DNA from: Mycobacterium adipatum | GTDB taxonomy: Bacteria; Actinomycetota; Actinomycetes; Mycobacteriales; Mycobacteriaceae | Direction of reading: 5' to 3' | Assembly: GCF_001644575.1 (NCBI RefSeq) | Contig: NZ_CP015596.1 | Span: forward strand, 806,001 to 870,000 | DNA length: 64,000 nt | Part shown: one piece after another, positions 34,335-43,277 of the stretch | Layout of the letters: each line of letters begins with the position of its first letter | Numbering within the stretch: position 1 is the stretch's first letter | The notes under the pieces: model-generated | The model's input: the letters and a program-made list of their open reading frames with translations, nothing else | Databases searched by the model: none | What the model was told of the DNA's origin: nothing | Made by a program: the position numbers and the translations under genes

Positions 34335-36836
34335 TCACGGGATATCCCTTCCGGCATCTACCAGACGCAGCACCGCGGCACCCTCCTCGTCGGAGGCCTC
34401 CAGGTCGACTTCGGCGACGAAGCCCCAATCATGATGTCCGGCGGGGTCATCCAGGATCTGGCGCACCCGCCACTGCCCGGGGTGGCGCTCGATGATGAGC
34501 AGGGCCGGGCCGCGGGCATCCGGGCCGATGCCGACATCGGCATGCTCGTCGAAGTACTCCTCGCCGATCTCCTGCCAACGCTGGGCGGACCAGCCGGAGC
34601 CGCCGTCCAGCTCGCCGAGGTCGGCCCAGCGGCGACGCGCGAACAGCTCCACCCGGCGGAAGAGGGCGTTGCGCACCATCGCCGTGAACGCCCGTTCGTT
34701 GCCGGTCAGCGGCCGCGGCCGGGTCGGTACGGCCACCGGCACGTCGTGCGGCTGGTCGGGGCTGGTCAACTGCTCCCATTCGTCGAGCAGGCTCGAATCA
34801 ACCTGCCGGACAAGCTCGCCGATCCACTCGACGATATCGTTGAGCTCCTCGGTGCGCGCCGCCGCCGGCACACCGGAACGCAGCGCCTTGTAGGTATCGG
34901 AGAGGTAGCGCAGCACCGCACCTTCCGAGCGGGTCAGGCCGTACTGGCTGACATACTCCCGGAACGTCATGGCGCGCTCCCACATCTCACGCACCACGGA
35001 TTTGGGTGACAAGCGCCCGTCGGCTGCCCACGGATTGGTCTGTAGATAGACCTGGTAGGTGTGCTCGAGGAGCTCCTGCAGCGGTTTGGGGTAGGTCACC
35101 TCGTCGAGGAGTTCGATGCGCTCGTCGTACTCGATGCCCTCGGCTTTCATGGCCGCCACCGCCTCCCCGCGGGCCTTGTTCAGCTGGGCGGCCAGGATCT
35201 GTCGGGGATCCTCCAAGGTGGCCTCGATGACCGAGACCACATCCAGCGCATAGGTGTCCGAGGCGGGGTCGAGGGCGTCGACGGCCGCCAGGGCGAAGGT
35301 CGACAGCGGCTGGTTGAGTGCGAAGTCGGGCGGCAGGTCGACGGTCAGCCGGTACCGCCTCCCGTCCGGCTCGGGTTCGGGCAACCGTTCCAGGACCCCG
35401 GCCTGCAGCAGCGAGCGCGCGATACCCACCGCCTCGCGGATCAACCGCAGTTGCCGTTTGCGCGGCTCGTGGTTCTCGGTGAGCAGTCGGCGCATGGCGA
35501 TGAAGGGATCCCCTGGCCGGTCGACGACGTCGAGGATCATCGCCGTCGTCACCTTCATATTGCTGGTCAGCGGTTCCGGGGTGGCCTCGACCAGGCGGGT
35601 CATGGTCGTCTCGCTCCAGGGGACCATGCCCTCGGGAACCTTGCGCCGCACCAGCTTCCGACGCTTCTTGGGATCATCGGCCACCTTGGCGAACTGTTTG
35701 AGGTTCTCCACCTCGTGGTCGGGGGCCTGCACGACCACGCTGCCGATGGTGTCGAATCCGGCCCGGCCGGCCCGGCCGGCGATCTGATGGAACTCGCGGG
35801 CATTGAGCAGCCGGGTGCGCACACCGTCGTACTTCGACAGTGCCGAGAACACCACGGTGCGGATCGGGACGTTGATGCCGACGCCGAGGGTGTCGGTGCC
35901 GCAGATGACCTTCAACAGGCCCGCCTGCGCGAGTTGTTCGACCAGGCGGCGGTACTTGGGCAGCATCCCGGCGTGGTGCACGCCGATCCCGTGCCGGACC
36001 AGACGGGACAACGTGTTGCCGAATGCGGTCGAGAAGCGGAAGCCGCCGATCAGGTCGGCGATCGCGGCCTTCTCCTCCTTGGTGCTGACGTTGACGCTCA
36101 TCAGCGCCTGTGCCCGTTCCAGTGCCGAGGCCTGGGTGAAGTGCACGACGTAGATCGGCGCCTGCTTGGTGTCAAGCAGGTCGCCGATGGTCTCATGCAT
36201 CGCGGTGGTGGCATAGGAGTAGAACAGCGGTACCGGACGTTCGGCGCCGGTGACCAGGGCGGTGTCGCGGCCGGTGCGGCGGGTGAGGTCCTCCCGGAGG
36301 AAGGTCACGTCACCCAGGGTGGCCGACATCAGCAAGAACTGGGCGTGCGGCAGTTCGAGCAGCGGTACCTGCCAGGCCCAGCCGCGGTCCGGGTCGCCAT
36401 AGAAGTGGAACTCGTCCATCACCACCAGGCCGATGTCGGCTTCGGCGCCCTCGCGCAGCGCGACGTTGGCGAGGATCTCCGCGGTGCAGGCGATGATCGG
36501 GGCATCGGCGTTCACCGATGCGTCACCGGTGAGCATGCCGACATTGGCTGCGCCGAATATCTCGCAGAGTGCGAAGAACTTCTCGCTGACCAGCGCCTTG
36601 ATCGGTGCGGTGTAGAAGCTGACGCGGTTGGTGGCCAGGGCGGCATAGACCGCGCCGGTGGCGACCAGCGACTTACCCGAACCCGTCGGGGTGGCCAGGA
36701 TGACGTTCGCGCCGCTGACCAGTTCGATCAAGGCCTCTTCTTGCGCCGGGTAGAGCGCGGTCCCCGCCGCGGCTGCCCACTCGCCGAAGGCGGCGAAGAG
36801 TTCGTCGGGGTCGTCGGTGCGCGGTTGCAGGGCCAT
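34335..36836 (-). CDS. Ski2-like DEAD/DEAH RNA helicase with DUF3516
   Basis: 833 aa. Helicase motifs: ATPTGSGKS (I), DEFHFYGD (II), LMSATLG (III), GVGINVPIRTVVF (V) and QIAGRAGRAG (VI). The C-terminal ~400 residues are the DUF3516 type that follows such helicases in actinobacteria. Probably RNA turnover. A long open frame on the opposite strand is a GC-codon shadow. Confidence 0.9.
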   Translation of the reverse strand: MALQPRTDDPDELFAAFGEWAAAAGTALYPAQEEALIELVSGANVILATPTGSGKSLVATGAVYAALATNRVSFYTAPIKALVSEKFFALCEIFGAANVGMLTGDASVNADAPIIACTAEILANVALREGAEADIGLVVMDEFHFYGDPDRGWAWQVPLLELPHAQFLLMSATLGDVTFLREDLTRRTGRDTALVTGAERPVPLFYSYATTAMHETIGDLLDTKQAPIYVVHFTQASALERAQALMSVNVSTKEEKAAIADLIGGFRFSTAFGNTLSRLVRHGIGVHHAGMLPKYRRLVEQLAQAGLLKVICGTDTLGVGINVPIRTVVFSALSKYDGVRTRLLNAREFHQIAGRAGRAGFDTIGSVVVQAPDHEVENLKQFAKVADDPKKRRKLVRRKVPEGMVPWSETTMTRLVEATPEPLTSNMKVTTAMILDVVDRPGDPFIAMRRLLTENHEPRKRQLRLIREAVGIARSLLQAGVLERLPEPEPDGRRYRLTVDLPPDFALNQPLSTFALAAVDALDPASDTYALDVVSVIEATLEDPRQILAAQLNKARGEAVAAMKAEGIEYDERIELLDEVTYPKPLQELLEHTYQVYLQTNPWAADGRLSPKSVVREMWERAMTFREYVSQYGLTRSEGAVLRYLSDTYKALRSGVPAAARTEELNDIVEWIGELVRQVDSSLLDEWEQLTSPDQPHDVPVAVPTRPRPLTGNERAFTAMVRNALFRRVELFARRRWADLGELDGGSGWSAQRWQEIGEEYFDEHADVGIGPDARGPALLIIERHPGQWRVRQILDDPAGHHDWGFVAEVDLEASDEEGAAVLRLVDAGRDIP

Positions 36837-36863
36837 CGTGTGTTCAGCCTGCCATGACAGCCG

Positions 36864-36878
36864 AGTATCAACTACTTG
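36864..36878. promoter_or_regulatory. MarR-type site upstream of first Rieske oxygenase
   Basis: AGTATCAACTACTTG, 34 bp before the ATG at 36912, differs by one base from the element at 40231-40245 before the reductase gene. It lies in the divergent gap between helicase and oxygenase. Confidence 0.55.
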
Positions 36879-36911
36879 TCATTCGGCTTCGGCGGCGTTA
36901 CCGTCGAAGCC

Positions 36912-38186
36912 ATGGCGAGGTTTCCCAAACCGGCAGAGGGCAGTTGGACGCAGCACTACCCCGAACTGGGCACCGGGCCGGTGTCCTATGAAGACTCCAT
37001 CAGTCCCGAGATCTACGAACTGGAGCGGCAGGCGATCTTCAAGCGTGCCTGGCTCAACGTCGGGCGGGTCGAGCTGTTGCCCCGCAAAGGCAGTTACTAC
37101 ACCAAGGAAATGAAGGCTGCCAACACCTCGATCATCGTGTGCCGCAACACCAAAGGCGAGGTGAAGGCGTATCACAACGTCTGCCGCCACCGCGGCAACA
37201 AGCTGGTGTGGAACGACATGCCGCTGGAGGACACCAGCGGCACCTGTCGACAGTTCATCTGCAAATACCACGCCTGGCGCTATGACCTGGACGGCACGCT
37301 GACCTACGTCCAGCAGGAAGACGAGTTCTTCGATCTGGACAAGAACCGCTACGGACTGGTTCCGGTGCATTGCGAGGTGTGGGAAGGCTTCATCTTCGTC
37401 AACTTCGCCAGTCACACTGAAGAGCCGGAACAGACGCTCACCGAGTTCCTAGGACCCATGATCACCAATCTGGCCGGGTACCCGTTCGGCACGATGACCT
37501 CGCGGTTCACCTATCGCTCGGAGGTCAAGGCGAACTGGAAGCTCTACATGGACGCGTTCCAGGAGTTCTATCACGCACCCGTACTGCATGCGAACCAGAC
37601 GCCGACCGCCTATTCCAAAGCGGCGGCGCAGGCCGGGTTCGAGGCGCCGCACTACCGTATCGAGGGTCCGCACCGGTTGGTGAGCACCTCCGGGGTGCGG
37701 GTCTGGGAAATGGCCGACGAGATGCGCAAGCCGATCGAGGACATCTGCCGCAGTGGGCTTTTCGGTCCATGGGATGCCCCGGACCTGGGCCAGATGCCCG
37801 TGGGGTTGAACCCGGCCAAATGCGATCCGTGGGGCCTGGACTCGTTCCAGCTGTTCCCCAATTTCGTCATCCTGTTCTGGGGGCAGGGCTGGTACCTCAC
37901 CTACCACTACTGGCCGACGTCGTTCAACACCCACACGTTCGAATGCACGCTGTACTTCCCGCAGCCGCGCACTCCGCGGGAGCGCCTCGGTCAGGAACTC
38001 GCCGCCGCATCGTTCAAGGAGTACGGCCTGCAGGACGCGAACACGCTGGAGGCCACCCAGACCAGTATCGAATCCCGGGCGGTCGAGGAATTCCTGCTCT
38101 GCGATCAAGAGATTCTGCTGCGCCACCTGCACAAGGAGACGGCGTCCTGGATCGACGAATACCAGCGCAAGACCGCAGGGGTGTGA
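36912..38186 (+). CDS. Rieske non-heme iron oxygenase, alpha subunit (1)
   Basis: 424 aa. Rieske cluster ligands Cys91-R-His93 (VCRHRGN) and Cys117-x2-His120 (ICKYHAW). Mononuclear iron site His221 and His226 in AFQEFYHAPVLH. The residue at the bridging position is Glu218, not the usual Asp. No beta subunit gene is present, so a homo-oligomer is likely. Hydroxylates or demethylates an unknown substrate, fed by the reductase at 40280. The TGA overlaps the GTG of the partner gene. Confidence 0.9.
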   Translation: MARFPKPAEGSWTQHYPELGTGPVSYEDSISPEIYELERQAIFKRAWLNVGRVELLPRKGSYYTKEMKAANTSIIVCRNTKGEVKAYHNVCRHRGNKLVWNDMPLEDTSGTCRQFICKYHAWRYDLDGTLTYVQQEDEFFDLDKNRYGLVPVHCEVWEGFIFVNFASHTEEPEQTLTEFLGPMITNLAGYPFGTMTSRFTYRSEVKANWKLYMDAFQEFYHAPVLHANQTPTAYSKAAAQAGFEAPHYRIEGPHRLVSTSGVRVWEMADEMRKPIEDICRSGLFGPWDAPDLGQMPVGLNPAKCDPWGLDSFQLFPNFVILFWGQGWYLTYHYWPTSFNTHTFECTLYFPQPRTPRERLGQELAAASFKEYGLQDANTLEATQTSIESRAVEEFLLCDQEILLRHLHKETASWIDEYQRKTAGV

Positions 38187-38512
38187 AGGCCGTGCTGCCA
38201 GAAGAATTCGCCGATCTCGAATGCTTCTCGGACTGGTGTCTGCCCAATGAGGCGGCCCGCTACAGCAAGCGGCTCGGTAGCACCATGGTGGAGATGCAGG
38301 CCTTCTACGACGCCATCACCGCGCGTGCGGAGGAGGCGATCTCCTACTGCGACAAGTTCTCGCTCGACGACATGCCCGAGGATGTGCTGAACCTGATGCG
38401 GATGCTGTATGCGATGGTGACGGTGTCGTTCCCGGTCGAATGCTGGAAACAACCTCGGGTGCCCGATTCCGGGGCGACCAGCCTGGACTGCGTCTACGAG
38501 CCCGTTCCGTGA
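38183..38512 (+). CDS. Rieske-partner small protein (1)
   Basis: 109 aa, no known domain. It aligns with the 111-aa protein at 43274: both have W-C-L-P, an S-x-M-x-EMQ-x-FYDA block and YCDKFSLDD, then P-x-D. Each sits directly behind, and overlaps, a Rieske alpha gene, so it is probably an accessory or assembly partner. Acidic, soluble, helical. Confidence 0.75.
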   Translation: MKAVLPEEFADLECFSDWCLPNEAARYSKRLGSTMVEMQAFYDAITARAEEAISYCDKFSLDDMPEDVLNLMRMLYAMVTVSFPVECWKQPRVPDSGATSLDCVYEPVP

Positions 38513-39744
38513 TTGTCCTGAAAGCCGCCCGCTGGGCCGACGTCGACACCGGTGAGATCCACTCGCCCGCGGTCATCGTGGTCGAGGGAAACCGCATTAC
38601 CGCGGTGAATCCCGTAGGCCTGCTGCTGGATTCGTCCAGTGTGATCGACCTGGGTGAGGTGACGTTGCTGCCGGGCCTGATGGACATGGAACTGAACCTG
38701 CTCATCGGCGGCCCGGGGAGTCCGGAGGGCCTGCCCACCCCGATGCACGGGGTGCAGGACGACCCGGCCTACCGGACGCTACGTGGCGCGGTCAACGCAA
38801 AGACCACCTTGGATGCCGGGTTCACCACGGTGCGCAATCTCGGCCTGATGGTGAAGACGGGCGGTTACCTGCTCGACGTGGCCCTGCAGCGCGCGATCGA
38901 TCAGGGCTGGCATCCCGGGCCACGAATCTATCCGGCCGGTCACGCCGTCACCCCGTATGGCGGGCATCTGGACCCCACGGTGTTCCAGCGGCTGGCGCCG
39001 GGCGTGATGCCGCTGTCGGTGGCCGAGGGGATCGCCAACGGGGTGCCCGATGTCATCGCCTGTGTGCGCTACCAGATCCGGCACGGCGCCAAGCTCATCA
39101 AGGTGTCCGCCTCGGGCGGGGTGATGTCGCACAGCACCGCCCCGGGCGCGCAGCAGTACTCGGACGCGGAGTTCGAGGCGATCGCGGACGAGGCGCACCG
39201 TGCCGGCGTCCGGGTGGCCGCGCACGCGGTGGGCGACAGCGCCATTCGGGCGTGTATCCGCGCAGGCATCGACTGCATCGAGCACGGCTTCTTGGCCAGC
39301 GACGAGACGATCCAGATGATGGTCGATCACGGCACCTTCCTGGTGTCGACGACATACCTCACCGACGCCATGGCCATCGACCGGATCGCACCCGAACTGC
39401 GCGCGAAGGCGCTGGAGGTGTTTCCGCGGGCTAAAGCCATGCTGCCCAAAGCTATTGCGGCCGGGGTGCGCATTGCCTGCGGTACCGATGCCCCGGCGAT
39501 CCCGCACGGCCACAACGCCAAGGAGCTCGGGGCGCTGGTGCAGCGCGGTATGACCCCGATGCAGGCGATCAAGGCCGCGACGGTGGTCAGTGCCGAACTG
39601 ATCGACGCCGAACATGAGTTGGGGCGCCTCGCCGCGGGCTATCTGGCCGATATCATCGCCGTACCGGGCGACGTGTCCCGAGATATCGCCACCACGCTGG
39701 ACGTGCGGTTCGTCATGAAGGACGGCGTGGTGGTCAAGAGCTAG
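38509..39744 (+). CDS. Amidohydrolase-superfamily protein lacking HxH
   Basis: 411 aa TIM-barrel hydrolase. Later motifs are present: KLIKVSASGG (carbamylated Lys type), VAAHAVGDSA, CIEHG and CGTDAP. The first motif, normally D-x-H-x-H after LLPGL, reads LLPGLMDMELN, with Glu61 and Asn63 in place of both His. A mononuclear or altered metal site is implied. GTG start overlaps the partner gene by 4 bp, so it belongs to the oxygenase operon. Confidence 0.85.
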   Translation: MIVLKAARWADVDTGEIHSPAVIVVEGNRITAVNPVGLLLDSSSVIDLGEVTLLPGLMDMELNLLIGGPGSPEGLPTPMHGVQDDPAYRTLRGAVNAKTTLDAGFTTVRNLGLMVKTGGYLLDVALQRAIDQGWHPGPRIYPAGHAVTPYGGHLDPTVFQRLAPGVMPLSVAEGIANGVPDVIACVRYQIRHGAKLIKVSASGGVMSHSTAPGAQQYSDAEFEAIADEAHRAGVRVAAHAVGDSAIRACIRAGIDCIEHGFLASDETIQMMVDHGTFLVSTTYLTDAMAIDRIAPELRAKALEVFPRAKAMLPKAIAAGVRIACGTDAPAIPHGHNAKELGALVQRGMTPMQAIKAATVVSAELIDAEHELGRLAAGYLADIIAVPGDVSRDIATTLDVRFVMKDGVVVKS

Positions 39745-39761
39745 AAGGTAGGCGGCGGAAT

Positions 39762-40232
39762 ATGGGTGACGAGCTGAGCGTGGAACTCACCGACAACATT
39801 CTGTGGCATCTCAAACAGGCCTTCTACTTCTCCCTGACATCGGTCAACGACGCGGTGAAACCGCACGGTGTGAGCACCGCCCAGATCGGTGTACTGCGCC
39901 AGCTCGCCAACCAGCCCGGCCTGTCCGGCGCCGAACTGGCGCGCCGGCTGCTGATCAGCCCGCAGGGCGTGCAGCTCGCGCTGACCGCCCTGGAGCGCCG
40001 AGGTCTGGTCGAGCGGAAGCAGGACCCGCAACACGGCCGCATCCTGCAGGCCTTCCTGAGCGACGAGGGGCGCGAGGTGGCCGCCGCGGTGGTCAGCGAC
40101 GCGGTCGCCGCGCACGACAAGGTGTTCGGCGTGCTGAGCCCCGAGGAGCAGCAGCAATTACGGCTGCTGCTCAGTCGGGTCGTCGAGCAGGGTACGGGGC
40201 ACACGCTCTACGCCGATCACATCGATCCCTAG
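39762..40232 (+). CDS. MarR-family regulator of the Rieske locus
   Basis: 156 aa. Winged helix: SGAELARRLLISPQGVQLAL and KQDPQHGRILQAFLSDEG. It lies 17 bp behind the amidohydrolase. The sites at 36864 and 40231-40271 flank the cluster it ends, which suggests it controls both the first oxygenase operon and the reductase operon (inference). Confidence 0.85.
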   Translation: MGDELSVELTDNILWHLKQAFYFSLTSVNDAVKPHGVSTAQIGVLRQLANQPGLSGAELARRLLISPQGVQLALTALERRGLVERKQDPQHGRILQAFLSDEGREVAAAVVSDAVAAHDKVFGVLSPEEQQQLRLLLSRVVEQGTGHTLYADHIDP

Positions 40233-40271
40233 TATCTACTACTTGAGAACTATCACAAGTACTTGATATCT
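40231..40271. promoter_or_regulatory. Inverted pair of MarR-type sites before reductase gene
   Basis: AGTATCTACTACTTG (40231-40245) is followed by CAAGTACTTGATATCT (40256-40271), which is nearly its reverse complement. The region between MarR stop and reductase ATG (40280) is AT-rich and holds little else. The first half-site recurs at 36864. Confidence 0.6.
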
Positions 40272-40279
40272 TTGAGGGG

Positions 40280-41296
40280 ATGAACACCCCGGAGGGCTTC
40301 GTACCGCTGCGCATCAAGGATGTGGTGCGTGAGACCGGCGACGCGATGTCGCTCGTGCTCGACGTTCCCACCGGCCAGGAGAGCCGGTTCAGCTACCGCG
40401 CCGGTCAGTATCTGACCCTGCGGGTGTCGGTGGACGGGCAGGAGTTCCGCCGGTGCTACTCCATGTCGTCATCGCCGGTGCTGCAACGGGATCTGCGGGT
40501 GACCGTCAAGCGCGACGGGCGCGGCGTGGTGTCCAACTGGCTCAACGACCACGCCGCGCCGGGCGATCACGTCGACGTCGGCACGCCGGAAGGGCGGTTC
40601 GTCCGGTCCGAGAGCAGCCGTGAGCTGGTGGCGTTCGCCGGCGGAAGCGGAATCACCCCGGTGTTCTCGCTCATCCAAACGGCACTGGCGGCCGGCAGTG
40701 GCCGGGTCCGGCTGTTGTACGCCAACCGGGCAGCCGGGACGATCATCTTCAAAGACGCCCTCGGGGGATTGGCCGCCTCCCACGCCGACCGGCTCACAGT
40801 GCGCCACCACCTCGACGACGAACGCGGGGTTGTCACCGAGCGGGTGGTGCGGGACTTCATCGCCGATATCGTCGACGTCACTGCCGCAGACTACTTCGTG
40901 TGCGGTCCGGGGCCCTTCATGGATACCGTGGAGACCGCGCTGCTGGCCGCCGGCATCCCCGCCGATCAGCTGTACCTTGAGCGTTTCACTGCCGCACCGG
41001 TGCCCACCGACGAGCCCTCGATCACGGAATCGGTGACGATCGAACTGGATCGTCAGACCGTCACCGTCGACTACCGTCCGGGGCACACCCTGCTGCAGAT
41101 GGCCCGGATGGCCGGGCTGAAGGCGCCGTCGTCGTGTGAGACCGGTTCCTGCGGAACGTGTATCGCGCAGGTGACCGAGGGCAGCGCGCGGCTGCTGAAC
41201 AACGACGCGCTCGACGACGACGAAGTCGCCGAGGGGTTCGTCGTCACCTGCCAGGCGTTGCCGACCAGTCGCACGGTCCGGTTCGTCTACGAGTGA
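40280..41296 (+). CDS. Ferredoxin-NAD(P)H reductase with plant-type [2Fe-2S] domain
   Basis: 338 aa, KshB-like order. FAD domain with RRCYSMSS, NAD domain GGSGITPVFSLI and VCGPGPFM, then a C-terminal ferredoxin with SCETGSCGTC and a fourth Cys in VTCQA. Supplies electrons to Rieske oxygenases; here the obvious clients are the two alpha subunits. GAGGGG precedes the ATG. Confidence 0.92.
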   Translation: MNTPEGFVPLRIKDVVRETGDAMSLVLDVPTGQESRFSYRAGQYLTLRVSVDGQEFRRCYSMSSSPVLQRDLRVTVKRDGRGVVSNWLNDHAAPGDHVDVGTPEGRFVRSESSRELVAFAGGSGITPVFSLIQTALAAGSGRVRLLYANRAAGTIIFKDALGGLAASHADRLTVRHHLDDERGVVTERVVRDFIADIVDVTAADYFVCGPGPFMDTVETALLAAGIPADQLYLERFTAAPVPTDEPSITESVTIELDRQTVTVDYRPGHTLLQMARMAGLKAPSSCETGSCGTCIAQVTEGSARLLNNDALDDDEVAEGFVVTCQALPTSRTVRFVYE

Positions 41297-41306
41297 AGGA
41301 GATTCG

Positions 41307-42050
41307 ATGAGTCGGGTTGCGGTGGTGACCGGCGGCGCGTCCGGGATGGGCGAGGCCACCTGCCACGAATTGGGCAGGCGTGGGCACAAGGTGGCCGTCT
41401 TCGATGTGAACGGCGATGCAGCACAGCGGGTCACCGACGACCTACGGGCCGAAGGAATCACCGCGCTGGCGGTCACCGGGGATGTCTCCGACCGCGCCGC
41501 GGTCGAGGATGCGTTCGCCAAGGTCCGCGGCGAACTCGGCCCGGTCCAGATTCTGGTGACCAGCGCGGGACTGTTCGACTACGCCTCCTTCGCCGAGATC
41601 ACGGTCGAATCATGGTCGCGCATCGTCGATGTCAACCTGACCGGCACGTTCCACTGCTGTCAGGTGGCGCTGCCGGACATGGTGGCGGCCGGGTGGGGAC
41701 GCATCGTGATGATCTCCTCCTCCAGCGCTCAACGCGGCACACCGTTCGCCGCGCACTACGCCTCGTCGAAGGGCGCGCTGTTGACGCTCACCAAATCGCT
41801 GGCGCGCGAATACGCCGCGCAGGGGATCACCGTCAACAACATCCCGCCCTCGGGCATCGAGACACCGATGCAGCACGACGGCCAGGCCGCCGGGTACCTG
41901 CCGAGCAATGAACAGATCGCCGCCAACATCCCGGTCGGTCACCTCGGCACCGCGCACGACATCGCCGCGGCGGTCGGCTTCCTCTGTTCGGAGGACGCCG
42001 GATTCATCACCGGGCAGACGCTCGGGGTCAACGGAGGGTCGGTGATGTAG
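41307..42050 (+). CDS. Short-chain dehydrogenase/reductase
   Basis: 247 aa classical SDR: TGGASGMG, ISSSSAQ, catalytic YASSK, and an Asp (FDVNGD) typical of NAD users. AAGGAG precedes the ATG. It sits between reductase and second oxygenase with close spacing, so it should oxidise an intermediate of the same pathway. Confidence 0.9.
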   Translation: MSRVAVVTGGASGMGEATCHELGRRGHKVAVFDVNGDAAQRVTDDLRAEGITALAVTGDVSDRAAVEDAFAKVRGELGPVQILVTSAGLFDYASFAEITVESWSRIVDVNLTGTFHCCQVALPDMVAAGWGRIVMISSSSAQRGTPFAAHYASSKGALLTLTKSLAREYAAQGITVNNIPPSGIETPMQHDGQAAGYLPSNEQIAANIPVGHLGTAHDIAAAVGFLCSEDAGFITGQTLGVNGGSVM

Positions 42051-43277
42051 ATGACGACGCAATGGGTGAAGCCGCCGGAAGGATCCTGGACCGAGCACTA
42101 TCCGGAGCTCGGCACCGGGCCGATCTCCTTCCGCGACTCCATCTCCCCGGAGTTCTACGCACTCGAGCGCGACGCCGTGTTCACGCGCGCATGGCTGAAT
42201 CTGTGCCGCGTGGAGGAGTTGCCGGAAGTCGGGAGCTATCTGACCAAGGACATCGAGGTCACGAACTCCTCGCTGATACTGGTGCACGGCGAGGACGGCC
42301 GTATCCGGGCCTTCCACAATCAATGCCGGCACCGCGGTGCGAAGGTGGCGGACGGGTCCGGTCGCGAACCGGAGTTGGTGTGCGCCCGGTCCGGTTGGCG
42401 CTACGCCCTCGACGGGACGCTGCGGCATGTACCCAACCAGGACAGCTACTTCGATTTCGACACCGCCGACTACGGACTGGTGCCGGTGCACTGCGATGTC
42501 TGGGCCGGTTTCGTCTTCGTCAACCTCGATGCACAGCCCCGCCAGACCCTGCGCGAGTTTCTCGGGCCGATGGTGACCGGGCTCGACGACTATCCCTTCG
42601 GCACGCTCACCGAACGCTATGACTGGGTCGCGCACAACAACAGCAACTGGAAGATCTTCGCCGATGCCTTCCAGGAGTACTACCACGTGCCCTCGCTGCA
42701 CACCCAGCAGGTGCCGGCCGAGGTGCGCAATCCCGCAGCGGGATTCACCTGTGGGCACTTCCAACTCGACGGCCCGCATCGGCTGGTCTCCACGGCCGGC
42801 ACCCGGCGCTGGCTGCTGGCGCCGGAGTACATGTACCCCATCGAACGGGCCACCCAGAGCGGCCTGGTGGGGCCTTGGCGCACACCGGATATCGGAGACC
42901 TGCCCGCCGGCCTCAATCCGGGCGGTATCGAGCCGTGGGGGATCAGCAATTTTCAGATCTTCCCCAATCTGGAGATCCTGATCTACGGCGGCTGGTACCT
43001 GCTGTACCGGTACTGGCCGACCTCCCACAACACCCACCGGTTCGAGGCGTACACCTATTTCCACCCCGCGCGGACGGTGCGGGAGCGCATCGAGCATGAG
43101 GTGGCCGCGGTGGTGCTCAAGGAGTTCGCCCTGCAGGACGCAGGGATGCTGGGCGGCACCCAGGCGGCGCTGGAGTACGACGTGGTCGACGAGTTCCCGG
43201 TCAACGACCAGGAGATCCTGGTGCGCCATCTGCACAAGGTAACCCTGGATTGGGTGCAGGAGTACCAGAACCGATGA
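42051..43277 (+). CDS. Rieske oxygenase alpha-like protein (2), Rieske His missing
   Basis: 408 aa, clearly homologous to the protein at 36912. The first Rieske pair Cys92/His94 (CRHRGAK) is present, but the second reads LVCARSGWRY: Cys111 is kept and the expected His is Ser114. The mononuclear iron site (Glu209, His212, His217 in FQEYYHVPSLH) is intact. Either the cluster is altered, or this subunit takes electrons from a neighbour in a mixed oligomer. Directly abuts the SDR and overlaps its small partner by 4 bp. Confidence 0.87.
   Translation: MTTQWVKPPEGSWTEHYPELGTGPISFRDSISPEFYALERDAVFTRAWLNLCRVEELPEVGSYLTKDIEVTNSSLILVHGEDGRIRAFHNQCRHRGAKVADGSGREPELVCARSGWRYALDGTLRHVPNQDSYFDFDTADYGLVPVHCDVWAGFVFVNLDAQPRQTLREFLGPMVTGLDDYPFGTLTERYDWVAHNNSNWKIFADAFQEYYHVPSLHTQQVPAEVRNPAAGFTCGHFQLDGPHRLVSTAGTRRWLLAPEYMYPIERATQSGLVGPWRTPDIGDLPAGLNPGGIEPWGISNFQIFPNLEILIYGGWYLLYRYWPTSHNTHRFEAYTYFHPARTVRERIEHEVAAVVLKEFALQDAGMLGGTQAALEYDVVDEFPVNDQEILVRHLHKVTLDWVQEYQNR

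Noticed and set aside
35061..36857. 598-codon open frame on the + strand opposite the helicase
   Set aside because: It mirrors the helicase codons (GC-rich antisense frame), is His/Gly/Gln-rich without domains, and the helicase motifs on the other strand are complete.
41610..43235. 541-codon minus-strand frame opposite the SDR and second Rieske gene
   Set aside because: Shadow frame of two well-supported enzymes; no recognisable motifs.
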